Shown here one piece after another: positions 36,500 to 49,505 of a DNA stretch of 64,000 bases; position 1 is the stretch's first letter; every line of letters starts with the position of its first letter. Source of the stretch: Arabidopsis thaliana (taxonomy: Eukaryota; Streptophyta; Magnoliopsida; Brassicales; Brassicaceae); the NCBI RefSeq assembly GCF_000001735.4, contig NC_003076.8:124001-188000 (forward strand), given 5' to 3'. The notes beneath the pieces were generated by a model, which saw only the letters and a list, made by a program, of their open reading frames with translations, was not told where the DNA came from and made no database searches. Made by a program: the position numbers and the translations under genes.

Positions 36500-38199
36500 T
36501 CAAGGTGATAACATCCGCTTGATCCCTGATTTCTGCTCAGTGGTTAGCTTCGAAGGGAACTTGATGATGAATCTGATTCTCAAGTTTCCTTTTCTTGACG
36601 GATCTTTAGGGATCGGCATGCCTTCTCCTTTCACCACCTCTTCGTACGACGGACTGATCACATTGTTTACCGGAACTGTTAAGGTTCTTCCGTCAAGAGT
36701 AGTGACCTGTGCGGTGTAACCTGTGAGAGCATCCACTAGAGAAATCTTTTGCATTACCACAAGATCATTCCCGTCTCGTTTGAAAACGGGATGCGGTTTC
36801 TCGTCTACGATGAAAACGAGATCGGATGGTATGACTCCACGATGCTCATTACCTTTTTCCAGGAAGGTTATCTTTGTTCCTTTTTTCCAACCGGGTTTAA
36901 TTTCTATCGTCAAGATCTCCTCAACCGGTGTTGGCCTCCTGCATTAAAGGATAAACAGAGGTTTTGTCAGTAGAAGAACGTAGAAAATAAAATTTCAGTA
37001 ATGTCTTTATACTCATGGTAGTGGAAATCACAAAAAGTAGGAATGAATTTCGATACTTGAGATTGCGAAAAGGAAGATATTCAAGAGAGCTTTAAGCAGA
37101 CATTCTAACAAGGATTAGAGATGAATCAAATTGAAGACAAGAGACACCATTACAATTTGTAGAGTTGAAGAGATTTCCGTTTTCATGAAAAAACAGATGA
37201 AGCTAAAATCCATAATGAAAGTGGTTAAGTAGGTCAAGGAATGTCCTGGTTAGCTATAGCTATCGGTTCCTACACTTACATCTATCATTTATGTGCCGAT
37301 AGAGAGATCAAATACTGAATAAAGGTCACAGAGTACACAACTTAGATGCTAACAAAAACCTGTTCAAAAGAAGAACTTTCTAATAAGCTGACTCTATAGA
37401 CTATTATAGCTTTCATAGACTAAACATTTGGAACCAAACTCCACAGAAAGAGAGTTTAAACTGTTCTAGAAAGAAATTGGCCAAAAGCAGCAGATATATC
37501 CCTCTACTAAAAGCCAAATGTGTGATCATCAATGGAAAAACAAACCCGGAAGAGTCAAGAACATCACGAGAGATCTTCATCTTCTTGGAGACACCTTTAT
37601 ACAAATCCTCCAAGCTACAAGGCAATTGTCTCTCAATAGGAGCAGATTTCCTAGAAGGAATGGAGGCTTCTCCTCCGGTAGTAGCAGCCCTGAAGGAAGC
37701 GAAGATATCATCGCCATACCTAAAGCCAGAAGGTCCTGCGCGTGAGTCGCTTCCCGTACCAAAAGAAGGCCTCGTGAAACCAAAGAACTCGGAGAAGATA
37801 TCATCAGCGCTTCTGGGATTGAACCGGAAAGAAGCTCCGGCGTCTGATCCTCCAGGATAGCCACCACCGGCGCCGGGAGGTGGGGCTTGGTTTAAACCTT
37901 CTTCTCCGTATTGCTCGTAGATTGCTCGTTTCTGAGGATCACTCAAAACCTGATTCACAAGGAAACTGCATGAATTTTGAAAAAGGAAAAAGTGAAATTG
38001 AAAGAGGGGAATGGTCAAGGAGGGAAGGAATTACATCGTAAGCTTCAGAGATCTGCTTGAATTTAGCTTCGGCTTCTTTTTTGTTGTTAGGGTTCTTATC
38101 AGGATGCCATTTCATGGCGAGTTTGCGATAAGCTTTCTTAAGCTCGTCGTCATTAGCACTTCGATCAACTTCAAGAACCTTATAGAAATCAACCCCCAT
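36500..38199 (-). CDS. Class B DnaJ/HSP40 co-chaperone
   Basis: Three exons on the minus strand: 38199-38035, 37949-37546, 36938-36500, giving 335 residues. The J domain spans residues 4-70 with the HPD motif ([10 protein letters not shown]) that stimulates Hsp70 ATPase. It is followed by a Gly-rich linker ([17 protein letters not shown]) and, without a DnaJ zinc finger, the two beta-sandwich substrate-binding C-terminal domains ([35 protein letters not shown]) and a dimerisation tail. This is the DNAJB1/Sis1 architecture, presumably a cytosolic or nuclear partner of Hsp70. A CT-dinucleotide repeat occupies the 5' leader just upstream of the ATG. I believe it is At5g01390. Confidence 0.92.
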
Positions 38200-38802
38200 C
38201 TTCTCTCTCTCTCTCTCTCTCACTCACTCAATCTTCTTCTTCACTGGATTTTATTAGGGGTCGATGACTACTCTCTTCGACTTGTTTATTTCATTTTCTT
38301 CCGGGATTCTCATTTTAATCCAACTTAACCGATCCAACCGTTCGTGATTTTAACCGGTAAACTCCTTTTTTTCTTTTCTTTAATAGTATTCCCGTTTTAT
38401 TATGATCAGTTTTTAACTTAATGGGCTGCTTTCTACCCAAAAAGAAACCTTAATGGGCTGATTGGTTAAGGCTTTGGGTATGCAAACATTCTTTTTTTTT
38501 TTTTTTTTTCGCAAGGGTATGCAAACATTCATGACATATATTTTTTATAAAAAAAACTTTTATTAAAGTCTTAACTCAAAGAAAACAATGACAATACAAC
38601 CGCTAATGACTCATTAAAAGAAATCTCTAACTAAATTCTACAAAATTCATTTTGAAAAAAATTGCTACAATACATGGAATGAAGATTTCCTGCTCTAATC
38701 GACGCTTCATTCACTCTTCTTCTCCGACATAAGAGGTAGAAGGCAACCTGAATTTAATTTCAAAGTATCTCTTCTTCTCTCTCAAGTTACATAATGTTAC
38801 AC
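38200..38802. other. Intergenic with CT repeat and a small poly(T) insertion
   Basis: Contains the DnaJ leader (a CT repeat at about 38203-38221), AT-rich spacer, the 23-bp poly(T) insertion described separately, and the ESP4 3' flank. Confidence 0.5.
38476..38530 (-). mobile_element. Minimal retroposition footprint: poly(T) insert with a 16-bp target-site duplication
   Basis: GGGTATGCAAACATTC occurs at 38476-38491 and again, perfectly, at 38515-38530. Between them lie 18 Ts and CGCAA. Read on the minus strand this is a 5-nt remnant (TTGCG), then an A18 tail, flanked by target-site duplications: exactly what an extremely 5'-truncated LINE or LINE-mobilised insertion would leave. Chance slippage would not duplicate 16 unique bases around the tract. 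Confidence 0.7.
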
Positions 38803-41800
38803 TCACTCTTCTTCTTCTTCTTCTTCTTCTTCTTCTTCGGAAGATTCTTTTGATTTCTCGATTTCTGTCACCTCGTTTTCTGAGGTTGCTGTGTCGTCTA
38901 TCTTCTCATCATCATCTCGTAGTGTCTGGCTTGACGCTTGAGGATCTGATGTCCGAGTATGGCTTGTTGGTTCTGGAGCACTCGAGTCCGACACTTGAGG
39001 GGTTTGACTCATATCAGACTGGCCAGTACCAATAGGACTGCTTTGTGACTGACCAATAGGACTGCTCTGAGATTCACTCATTTCAGATCTTCCCGTATCT
39101 ATGGGACTGTTCTGAGACTGACTCATTTCAGACCGGCCCGTATCTATGGGACTGTTCTGAGACTGACTCATTTCAGACCGGCCCGTATCTATGGGACTGT
39201 TCTGAGACTGACTCATTTCAGACCGGCCCGTATCTATGGGACTGTTCTGAGACTGACTCATTGCTGACTGGACGGTCCCTATGGGACTGCTTTGAGACTG
39301 ACTGGCAACTACCTGACTGGGTTCCTGGTGATCTACTTGGGAGTGGCTCAATGGTACAGAAACTTGCTGAGACTGGCTCGTTTGCTGTGGCTCGCTTGCT
39401 TGCTGTTGCTGCTGTTCCTGACTCGTTTGTGTCTCATTCGCTTGCACTTGGCTTGTTTGTGTTCCTTGAGAATCAGGGACAAGTCCAAGAACAGCCAATG
39501 TAGACCTACCAACAAACATGTTTCATATCTCCGTGATCAGCAAATGGATTTCAAATAGCTGAAGTTGTTTGTTTAGAACTGGAATTCATGGAAATTTGAA
39601 AGAGGAAAGGTTACCTTGGAAGTGAAGATTGAATCTCTGGCTGGCTGGCATGTGCGGTTAGCGGAGCTCTTAAGGCCGGGATTTTAGTCAATGCGTTTCC
39701 CAGTTGAAGTGGAGGAAGCTAAATGAAAGGAATGTCAGTGATAAAACCGCTTTCCGATAGATGAGAACAGGTAATTTAACAATTGTGGAAGAGATTAAAT
39801 AATCGCACCTGTAGTAAGACCTTATATGATTGAGGCTGTGTTGTCTGTGTGCATTTCAAAAACCCAACCCACAGTTTCGGATATTTCCATATCTGAGGCA
39901 TACACATAGAGAGAGCCACCGTTTTATTTCCAACACACAGTCAATTATAAGAATGGACAATAGAGAGAATATAACGTTTCAAGACCAATACTGACCTGTT
40001 TGCTAACGAGACGAGAAAGAATCTCCAGGATGAAGTCCGACTATTAGAATATCAAGTTAAAGAGATTATTCAGAGAATATTAAATTGGGATTGAAAAAAG
40101 AGATGTGATAAGTTTGTTACCAGAGCTGGAAAAGCACCAATAGCTTGTAAAACTGTACGCATGAATAACATTGGCAGTGGAATTTGCTGGACCTGCAGCC
40201 AAAAACTCGCCAATGAGAAAAAATGTCCAGAAGAAGAAAAGAAATCAAAACATGAATAGAAGAAATACTCAGTACGATGGAGATTGTTATATACCAGTTG
40301 ATTCAGAACACCGGCTAAAACCTGTTGAGTGAATGTCTGCCTCTGCGCAAAACAGGTATTGCATGCATCTGTGACCTGATAAAAGCATTAAAACATAAGA
40401 TTTAGGGAAGCAACCTCAGTGTTGATTGTAAAACAGGTGGCGGAGATCTCCTAATAATTCATCAAAGCTGTATTCTTTGTTTGCTGTATGTTAACAAGGA
40501 AATTGTCGATATATACCTGTTTAAGTGGTATTCCATCTCTTGCTGGGTCAATGCTATGGATAGCAATTAAAGCTTCAGATGGAGAAAGCACTGGGCCAGA
40601 TTGAGATGATCCCTAAGAACAAAATTCCACAGTGAGCAGATCAAACTTAACTCAAAAGCCAGACATAAGAAATGAATACGATACCTGCAGCACACGAGAA
40701 AGTGCAACTTGGAATTTCTCCATAGGAAGATTCACCATATGGGGAAAAATGCGGAGAACCTGATCGAGAGACAAGTTTAGGAAAATAAGAAAACTATAAC
40801 CCAATGAGTCAATAAAAGGGGAAAAGGTAGGGAAAGAGATTTACATCATCTCTTGGCAGGAATGGCAAAATTGGGAAAAGAATCTCTACATCCTGTAGTC
40901 CCATAAAATGTTCAAAACCCAAGAAAACATTAGAGAAGAATTAGCTTATAGTTTTGCTCTTAACGAGTTTTCAATAAACATTCCATCGTCTTCACCTTTA
41001 TTCTTGTATCAAACAACTTCCGTATAGTAAGTATCAATTCTGAAGAAGGAGTGGGCCCCTCGGTGAGGGTTTGAAGAACCTGTCATCAAAGAGGAACAAT
41101 AAAGAAATAGTAAAAGCACATACCACTATTTACAGTATAGAAGAAACTGTGAAGGATGATAAAAACCTGTATAAGAAGGTTGTCACTCCCACTTGGTGGG
41201 TCTGCTATAATTTTAAGAAGCTCAGAGGATGAGCCCATAGTACGAACTAGAATAGGGATTTGAAGATGAATAGCCTACACAAAATAAACCGTGTGATAAA
41301 TAGCAGAGAAGAAAATATATTATAAAACTTCTTAACTCTGGGCTCCAGTACCTGCTTAACGGGATCTGATGCATTCTTGTATATGCTGAATACATGAACA
41401 AAAAGGGAGTGCTTCTGCAAATAATAGACACATAGAAACTAAGAGTATTAGCAAAATTTTGCCACAAACTTAAAGACTAGATTAGTCATTAGTCGAAGAA
41501 TGGTAAAAATTCGCAAGACCTTGGTACAGAGAGCAAAATAGAGTGACAAGCAGCGTTGAGCTTCAGTAACTGAAGTTGATGATGATGTTGCTTCGGAGGG
41601 CGTCTCCATACTCATACCACTAATACTGTGTTGCGGTTTGTTTGGTGGACTTTTCAGATCAAGATCCATCTAAAAGAGAAATGAAAATTCTGGTCACATA
41701 TTTTTTAAGCAGTGTTCATTAGTAATCATAAATCAAATATAAATGCATACACAACTACAAAAATAAATTTCTTTGCAATAAGCGCTCACCTTATCACAAT

Positions 41801-44800
41801 CATCACTTACGACAGAAAATAGCCTATCCTTTGCAAATTCCTCAATCTGTTCTGTAATGAATGATAAAGAATAGAGTTTGTTTGCCACCTGTAAAATGAC
41901 CCACAATTATTGAAGTGATAACACATCAGTAGAAGGATACATTAAATCGCAGGTTTTACAGAAACATACCAGGCGGATTGCTTTCATGCGAATCTCTTCC
42001 AAGTGATGAACAGCACTCTTTCACAAGAAAAAAAAAGGAAATTTAGTGAGTGCCCCATAAACAAAAAAAATGAATATTACAGCCTTGACAATATGAAACT
42101 GTCAAATGCTGATAAGAGAAAATGAAAAAAAAGGCCAGAAAAGGAAGGAGAAAGAACCACAAGCACAATGCTGGGAAAAAAAAAAAATCCTGAAATGTTA
42201 ATATGATGAAACTAAAGCTGCACCAAAGAAAAGGGAATCAGGAAAGGGGTGAGATAGAAGGAACCTGCAAAGCGATATTCAGGCAGTCATTCCGGATTCC
42301 AGGTCTCATTAAAATCAGGCTCCAAACAGCACTGAGACCTTGAGTAACACGGTCTCCATGTTGTAAATCCTTTTCAACTTCACCACTTCCAGGACAGCAA
42401 AACGATTCCAACAACATCAGAACTGATTTCGGCAGATGTGGAGAATCTCCAAGCAATTTACTTAAAGATTTGTCAGACGGTGGAAAAGAATCTCTTAGTG
42501 CTTCAGCCTGAAAGATAATAATGTTTTCTGAGATTCCCTCGTGAAAAATTGACTCAGATGCAAACAAAATTGAATGCTTACCACAGTTAGCAAGAAACTT
42601 TCATATGCAGACGCAGCAGTAGTTGAAGAGAAGAAATCTTGTTCTGCTTCTGCCTCCCCGTATAGCCTGTAAAGAACCCGCACAGTCAACTCATGTCCCT
42701 GAAAACATAAGAAAGGATAAATCTTTAAATGACCTTTTAATCAATTAGGGATGTCATCCAACATTAGAGTAAGATATTCTAGAGTCGAGCCAGTTCGAAA
42801 CCCATCAAAATTAGAAAATATACTAAGATAGGAGAAGATTAGAACCTAAATCACTATCTCTAGCAAAAGGATTTCATTACCAAAATTGGGCCTTTTGATG
42901 CTATCAAAAAAGTAAGCGTGTATCACAAATACATAGGAATCACCAATCTAATTGTTCAACCTTCAAGTCAAGAATACAAATTCTCACCTCATGATTCAAA
43001 TAATCCGAGAGAACGTGCTCCTGTAATATTTTCCAAGGGTCTAACTCTGAAGGAAACTGCAAAAAAGAAGAAGGCAAAAGTATAGGTATATATATTAGGA
43101 AAGTATGGCACTCTGAAGGCAAATGTGAGACAGAATGCCATCGTACTTCAAACAAACATCTTGCCATCTAGCATGCATTTGATATAAAACAGGAAAGTAT
43201 AAACAGCCACAAACATAATACAATGGTAACAAGGGCACCTGATACCACAAACCAGGCTCTTAGAGTAGAGGCAAGTGAGGTAAGAATCATGCAGAGGCCG
43301 ATATGTTCATATTTATCGAATTTCACAAAAACTTATGAAGAGTAATAAATCACAAGCTGAAATGTCAGAAAATATAATTTAAAAATTCACCTCAACTCCT
43401 AAATGAGCAAGAAGAGAAAAGCGGAGTTGTGAGCCACCAGACATTGATATTTGCTTATATGCTTCAACAATGCGCAAAAAAACCAGCTTTTGTAAACTGT
43501 CTTTCTCTTCATCAGAAAGGTCGACAACAGGTGCTGATATCTTAGGTAAGACAAACTGACTCGCCGAAGCAACTGTGCCAACCGCCTTTGGACTAAATTC
43601 CTCCAACTTATCCACAGACATTGAGGGAATTACATCGACAAGAAGTTTTCCACTGAAACTCGCATTTTGATTTTTGCTTGCAGCCTCCACATTCGTAGAA
43701 CTCAATACATTAGTAACAAGGGCTCCTGACCCATCATGTTGAGCAGAAGATTCCAGTCCAGGTATTCCACTTTCTCTATTCCCTATGTAATGCACATTTT
43801 GTGGAGACACAGTATTGCTTTCTTCATTTTCTGGAAAAGAAGTATCACAGGTAGCTAATAAGCCAGGTGGAGTTCTTGCATCTTCAGCTGGAAACATTTG
43901 CTGGTCCACATGAACAGAATAGACTTCCTCATCTTCCTGTTATTGGTGAGATTTTAGTGTACAATACAACTTTAAAGACGAGAAGGTAAAACAAGGAGCA
44001 TAAAATATAACACAGATAGAAATACTAAATCGAGCAAAGAGCACCCATACATTGTGAGGATTTATCAGGGCAGCAATTGGTGGGAATGCGGTTGACAATG
44101 AAAGGACACCCGCTACAAATGATGGTGGATATTTAATTTGTGCATCACTGCCAACTATACACATGTTCATCACCAACTCATCGGTGCCATCAGCATAAGA
44201 AGAACAATTTGGTGGAATATTATGCATATTAGCCATCACAACATCAGTAAGTAAATCCGCCGAAATACTTGAAATAAGAATCTCCAAAGATCCAATTGCT
44301 TTTTCACCCTGAGAAACCAAGGTTCCAAACAAACCAACTAGCTGCTGAGCAGGTCCACTATCACTCACTCCTCTGCTATCACTTGGTCCGGTCGAGGTAG
44401 AAGCAACCCGAGGTAGAGAGACCCCATCATTACCATTTAATCCGTCAGTGGATTCTTCTGACACAGAAGGTGTTATTCTTGCACGTTTTCCATCGGAAGC
44501 ATCTCCATTTAGATCAATATTGTATTCTGATCCAGATCTTTTCCTACTTAAGTTACTTTCTGCTACATCAGAACTTGCACAGAGAGGATTCTCTTCCACT
44601 GATACCTGTAATTAATAGTTGGCTTTTAAATCTGTATTCAATATACATAAACCAAGAAAACCGGAGAGACACATGCACACACATCGATAAACAAACGAGG
44701 AACAAATTACCTTGGTATCTTCTACACTGTCTTTGTCCTGAATGCTTCCGTTAGTCTTGTAAAAGAGATCTTTCGCTTTGGCTGCCTGACCTCCACCTTC

Positions 44801-47084
44801 TATCTCTTTAAGAGCACTGGTCAACCGGTCCTTCCACTGGAGAAAATTGACAGCATACAGAAAATTGCAAGTTAACTACGAAAATCAACTCCATGGAGAA
44901 TACACCATCAGAAAATTTATAAGAATTAGTTATACCACTATTAGTTAATTACCAGCTCAGCATAATGAAAAAAAATCTATAATATAAAATAACAGTGAAC
45001 CTAATCATTGTAGGTAACTAAAACAAAATAATACCGGTGCAGCAGCGGGATGTGTACATTTCAAGCAGGAGAGAAATACAGTCTTCAAGGCAAGATTTGT
45101 TGCTGCAGCATACACTCCTTTGAGAAAGCTTAGGGGATCCAAGCTCAGTAGAACAGGTAGAATTCGTCCACAGTATGCAGGACGTTTCTTTGCAACTGAT
45201 GAAAGACTGTATAAGAAACAGAATCAAAATGAAAAGGATATCATGAAACATAAGACAAGCTTACATGACATTCTGGATCCCCATCTACACAATTCACGAT
45301 GAAAGAGTACCGGCAGATTACCAAACACAGTTTTCCCTTAAATATTAGTAACTGTGTGTGAGGACCAAAACATATTTTTATACTTGCCCCGTTCTAATCA
45401 CAGGAACCTCGTCCTTACTAGATTGGATGCTCTTCAGTCAAAAGTCAAATCTAAGTATTTCATCTATGTTCAGATTATAAAGATTTTCTAGACCACAACG
45501 AAAGTAATAGAAAAAAAACATATAGAGCTAGATTTTTAGGATTCATAGATAATTTGCCGGTATTCTTTCCAAGCTCCAAAGTCCAAACTGATTGAACGAT
45601 ACCAAATTAAACTACGCATATAGATGCACTTAAAAACAACTCACCTATTGATAAGAACAATAATCGTCGAGCTATTTAGAGATTTTGCTGCAGGGTGCCT
45701 AAGCTGATCAAGCAGTAAACCCAATTTCTGGCTGGCCTCAATTGACAAATCTCCAATTTTCAAAACAGGATGACCCCCACGGAGAATAGATATATTAAAA
45801 TCTGCTTCAATTCCTTCAGGACAGGTAACTAGATTGTATAAGAACCTAGTATCTAATAAGATACTAATAAAACAACAACTTCTAGTTTCACGGAATTGAG
45901 CGGATAGATCCATAAAGATTTACCTTCATGAGGAGTATACAAGAGAATAAGCGCTTCCACAAATTTCATAGCGCATAATTTTACACCACTATTTCCTTGC
46001 TAATATACAGGTCACAAGAAAAAATACAATCAGATAAGAAAGACGACCCATGGGGGGATTAGAGAAAGCATTAATTCCCACCTTGAAAGCCACTGAGCAT
46101 ATTTCATCCTTGAACTTAATCAACCATGTCCATGAAGATTCAAGAAGATCATTCAACTCACTAGAATGCAAACCCTGGAAGCCAAATAGCAATAAGCGCG
46201 TCAAATAAGAAGGGATTTACATACGAAATGCAGGAAGAACAGGTCACAAATACAGAACCTAAAAACAAAAACAAGAAAACAACCTGAACTGCCACTCTTT
46301 CGAGGGTGGAACGGAATAAATCAGCTCCACAAGCAATGACCTGCCTGGCCACAGCTGGTGTCTCATCTTCAAGAGACTTAATTAAAAGGGGCACTATTTC
46401 AGGTATTAATTCCACATATTTCAGGCCAATTTCACCAAGTATCCTGCATTTGAAATATCATCAGAGGTTCAGCGAGTTATGTAGATTCCCTAGTCGCAAA
46501 TAATTCTTTCAGCAAGCTGATAAGAGTAAGACAGACACTGAACCATCACTTATGATCACTGCCTGAAGTGAGATGAGATGTTGTCCATGATTAAGAGCAA
46601 GTAAATATACAAAGGCAAGAAACTATGCATCATTAGTGTGGCCATGTATATAATTATAGAGAGAGACGGTGATTACAAAAATAAAGGATTCACAAAGACC
46701 AAGAATCAACAATTTCATCATTTAATGTATAAAAACTCCGGAAATTCATTTATATCTGTGTAGTTACAAACAAATCCGAAATATTTCAGAAACTCCAGCA
46801 TGAAATCACCACAAGAAGAATAAAACTAATCGGGGAAAGAGTTACAGATTATACAATAACGGAGCTTACTCGGCGACAAACTTGCGGACAGCACCGAATT
46901 GATCGGAGAGAAGATCGAAAAGGTGAGGAAGCAACTCCGTGGGAAAAACGGAATCGTCTTTTTGCAAATCCCGGCGCATATAGCGCAAGCGTTGCAGCTT
47001 GGGAGGCAATTCCGTCGCTGATTTGGCGGAATTCGCGAGATCTTTAAGCCTTGCTCTTGAATACGAAGCCATGATTCCAACCAT
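38803..47084 (-). CDS. ESP4: Symplekin-like 3'-end processing factor ESP4
   Basis: Large minus-strand gene that I read as 27 exons, from 47084 ([16 protein letters not shown]; a second ATG at 47072 is possible) to the stop at 38803, about 1,470 residues. Exon 1 is 47084-46870; the longer exons are near 44606-44053, 43936-43391 and 39507-38803. The N-terminal third is a HEAT-repeat, symplekin/Pta1-like region ([19 protein letters not shown]). The middle is Ser-rich and low in complexity, followed by the symplekin C-terminal domain ([33 protein letters not shown]). Symplekin is a scaffold of the cleavage and polyadenylation complex. ESP4 acts in RNA 3'-end formation, and its mutants affect silencing. 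The last exon encodes a Ser/Gln-rich tail with a 45-bp repeat and ends in a poly-Glu run. The expected locus is At5g01400. Confidence 0.92.
38806..38838 (-). repeat. GAA/TTC trinucleotide run encoding C-terminal poly-Glu
   Basis: About ten TTC units plus CTC on the plus strand encode a run of eleven glutamates just before the ESP4 stop codon. The number of units probably varies between individuals. Confidence 0.8.
39013..39327 (-). repeat. 45-bp coding minisatellite in the last ESP4 exon
   Basis: The 15-residue unit [15 protein letters not shown] is repeated. Three copies are identical at the DNA level (39103-39147, 39148-39192, 39193-39237), with diverged copies at 39058-39102 and 39238-39282 and further partial units outside. 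The repeat stays in frame because its length is a multiple of three. Confidence 0.9.
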
Positions 47085-48575
47085 AACAAATAGGTTTCAA
47101 ACAATCGATAATAATATATACACTAGTGCCCAGAGCTTTGATGGATATGCATCTATCTTCTTCTTCTTCTTCGACTATGGCATATAGGGTTTAGAGACAA
47201 GGACGACGATGGAGATTCGTTTTATTTCTGATATGAACACTAATGAACTGATTTCCATTTTTGAGGTCTTTCCTAAAGGAGACTGATCAATAGTTACACT
47301 ACGTCGTTTGGATAAAGAAAGAAATTGTGTTATGGTCCCTCATATTTGATAGTATATTATATAAGTCTCATATAGTTAGTGAATTGATTAAATAGGCCAA
47401 TGTGCAGTAATAATGGGCCGATGTGGGCCTATTTCGATTGATATTTAAATTGTATCCGTGTTTCTGGTCTTACCGGAGTCTTTTTGGACAAAATGCGAGT
47501 GATGTGCAATCAAATCACATTTACAATTTGGTTAAGTTTTGTTTGATTTTGGTTGATCTCGGTTAACAAAATTAACCTGTTAGTAGTGAGAACCTTTTGA
47601 ACTTTGAAGTAATGCTCTTTGGAGAAATTGGATCCGGCAGAGCCAAGAGCTTAGAGGCTGAAGTCAAGGGATATATACTCGTATCCCTAAGTCATGGTGT
47701 CGTGTAAGACCTTCAAGAACTCGATTTTGAACAAAAGAGCTCTATGGATTCCGATGATCGTATGCTACTACCGCGCATGAGATCTGAAATCCCATAGCTA
47801 GAAGAGCCCCATGGATTTTCAAAGCTAGAAGAGTGAGTCCCATGGATTTTCAAAGCTAGAGGACTCTTATGGATTTTAAAAGCTAGAAGAGTCCCATGAA
47901 CTCTTCTCCTTTACTAATCACACATTAACATAGCATTTCATAAAAACCAATTTACAATGCAAACATAGCTGCAAAGAACCCCCCATAAACCATAATCCAC
48001 ACATCATGAAATCGATGATTAGTACTCGTTAACAACAAAGAAAACTCAACTCATATTATCTTCCTTTGTTAGGTTGACAGCTATGCCTGAAATCACAAAT
48101 TTAAAATAAGAACTAGAGGCTATGTGAATCTAATCCAGGACAGTTCTTCAAAACCAAATCCAATACTCAAAGTCTCAAACATCTACAGAGCTCAGTACCA
48201 GTGTACGAATTCCCAAATTAAACAAGTTCATCCTTTGTTTATCAACCTGATACTACTAAGTACTAATAGGCCTGTCTGAAATGTAATTGAACAACAAGCT
48301 CAATGGTCAATACCAATGGATCGAAGAATATATCAGATTCAAAACCAACTGATCGATCAAGAGAGTAGTACATTATTATAACTGACAAACTTGTTCTTGC
48401 AAAGGGATTACGAGTTACAATAACAAAAGACTATCAAAGATTATAAGGAAAACACAAAGGATACAAACTACCAACAATATCATCATCTTCTTCTTTTCAA
48501 AGAGATTACTGCAAAATGGTCTGAGAAAATTCTGAAACCATTTCGTCTGAGATATTTTACCTTTTATTTCTTTGA
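47085..48575. other. Intergenic: ESP4 promoter, short tandem repeat and PDX1 3' flank
   Basis: The ESP4 promoter side carries site II-like TGGGCC motifs at about 47414-47431. A tandem repeat lies at 47803-47900. Just left of it, 47612-47705 is a short open stretch starting ATGCTCTTTGGAG with no known match to my memory. The right part is the 3' flank of the vitamin B6 gene. No gene is supported. Confidence 0.4.
47803..47900. repeat. Tandem repeat of about 28-30 bp
   Basis: Three and a half imperfect units around CCCATGGATTTTCAAAGC followed by TAGAAGAGT: 47803-47830, 47831-47860, 47861-47888 and a partial unit after. A further half unit (CCCATAGCTAGAAGAG) precedes them. Confidence 0.75.
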
Positions 48576-49505
48576 TCACTCGGAGCGATTAGCGAACCTC
48601 TCAACCTTCTCATCGTTGAGATTGATCCCAACCATGGCTTCTCCAAGCCCACAGCTCACCTCCACAAGCATCTCAGGGTCACTGTAATGAGTCACAGCCT
48701 GAACAATGGCACGTGCACGACGAGCTGGGTCACCGCTCTTGAAGATACCAGAACCAACAAAGACACCATCACATCCAAGCTGCATCATGAGAGCTGCATC
48801 AGCCGGAGTAGCCACTCCACCGGCGGCGAATTGGACTACAGGAAGACGACCAAGCTGCTTAGTCTGCATCACGAGATCGTACGGAGCGGCTAATTTCTTA
48901 GCGAAAGTGAAAACCTCATCATCATCCATGTTTCGCAAAACCCTAATGTCACCATTAACAGACCTCACATGCCTCACAGCTTCAATAATGTTACCGGTTC
49001 CAGCTTCACCTTTGGTCCTAATCATCGCCGCACCTTCACGGATCCTCCTCAGAGCCTCGCCGAGATTCCGGCAACCGCAAACGAACGGGATCCGGAAATT
49101 ATGCTTGTTGATGTGATGATCTTCATCAGCAAGAGTCAAAACCTCGCTCTCATCGATGTAATCGATTCCAATTGCTTCAAGGATCTGAGCTTCAACGAAA
49201 TGACCAATCCTAGCCTTAGCCATCACCGGAATCGTAACGGCTTGTTTGATTTCTTTAATCATTTGTGGATCGCTCATACGAGCGACGCCTCCTTGAGCGC
49301 GGATATCAGCAGGAACACGCTCCAAAGCCATGACGGCGCAAGCACCAGCCTCCTCGGCGATACGAGCTTGCTCGGCGTTGACGACATCCATGATAACACC
49401 ACCACGGAGCATCTGAGCCAAACCGACCTTCACGGAGAAGGGAGATTTCTTCGCCTCCGTTATCGCACCGTTACCGTACACCGCCACAACGCCGGTTCCT
49501 TCCAT
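48576..49505 (-). CDS. PDX1.3: Pyridoxal 5'-phosphate synthase, PdxS/SNZ subunit
   Basis: Single exon of 309 residues with the (beta/alpha)8 PdxS fold. The cytosolic enzyme, working with the glutaminase PDX2, makes vitamin B6 (PLP) from ribose 5-phosphate, glyceraldehyde 3-phosphate and ammonia. The two catalytic lysines are present: K97 in [10 protein letters not shown] and K165 in [10 protein letters not shown] (my numbering). Also intact are the N-terminal RGGVIMDV segment, the phosphate-binding [12 protein letters not shown], and the [10 protein letters not shown] motif. There are no introns, although the PDX1 family in plants is highly conserved. The length matches PDX1.3 (At5g01410); the paralog PDX1.1 is one residue out of step. 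The start codon ATG 49505 gives the canonical [10 protein letters not shown]. Confidence 0.95.
   Translation of the reverse strand: MEGTGVVAVYGNGAITEAKKSPFSVKVGLAQMLRGGVIMDVVNAEQARIAEEAGACAVMALERVPADIRAQGGVARMSDPQMIKEIKQAVTIPVMAKARIGHFVEAQILEAIGIDYIDESEVLTLADEDHHINKHNFRIPFVCGCRNLGEALRRIREGAAMIRTKGEAGTGNIIEAVRHVRSVNGDIRVLRNMDDDEVFTFAKKLAAPYDLVMQTKQLGRLPVVQFAAGGVATPADAALMMQLGCDGVFVGSGIFKSGDPARRARAIVQAVTHYSDPEMLVEVSCGLGEAMVGINLNDEKVERFANRSE

Noticed and set aside
39261-39558. Open frames antisense to the ESP4 last exon
   Set aside because: They arise from the repeat-rich composition of ESP4 and have no support.
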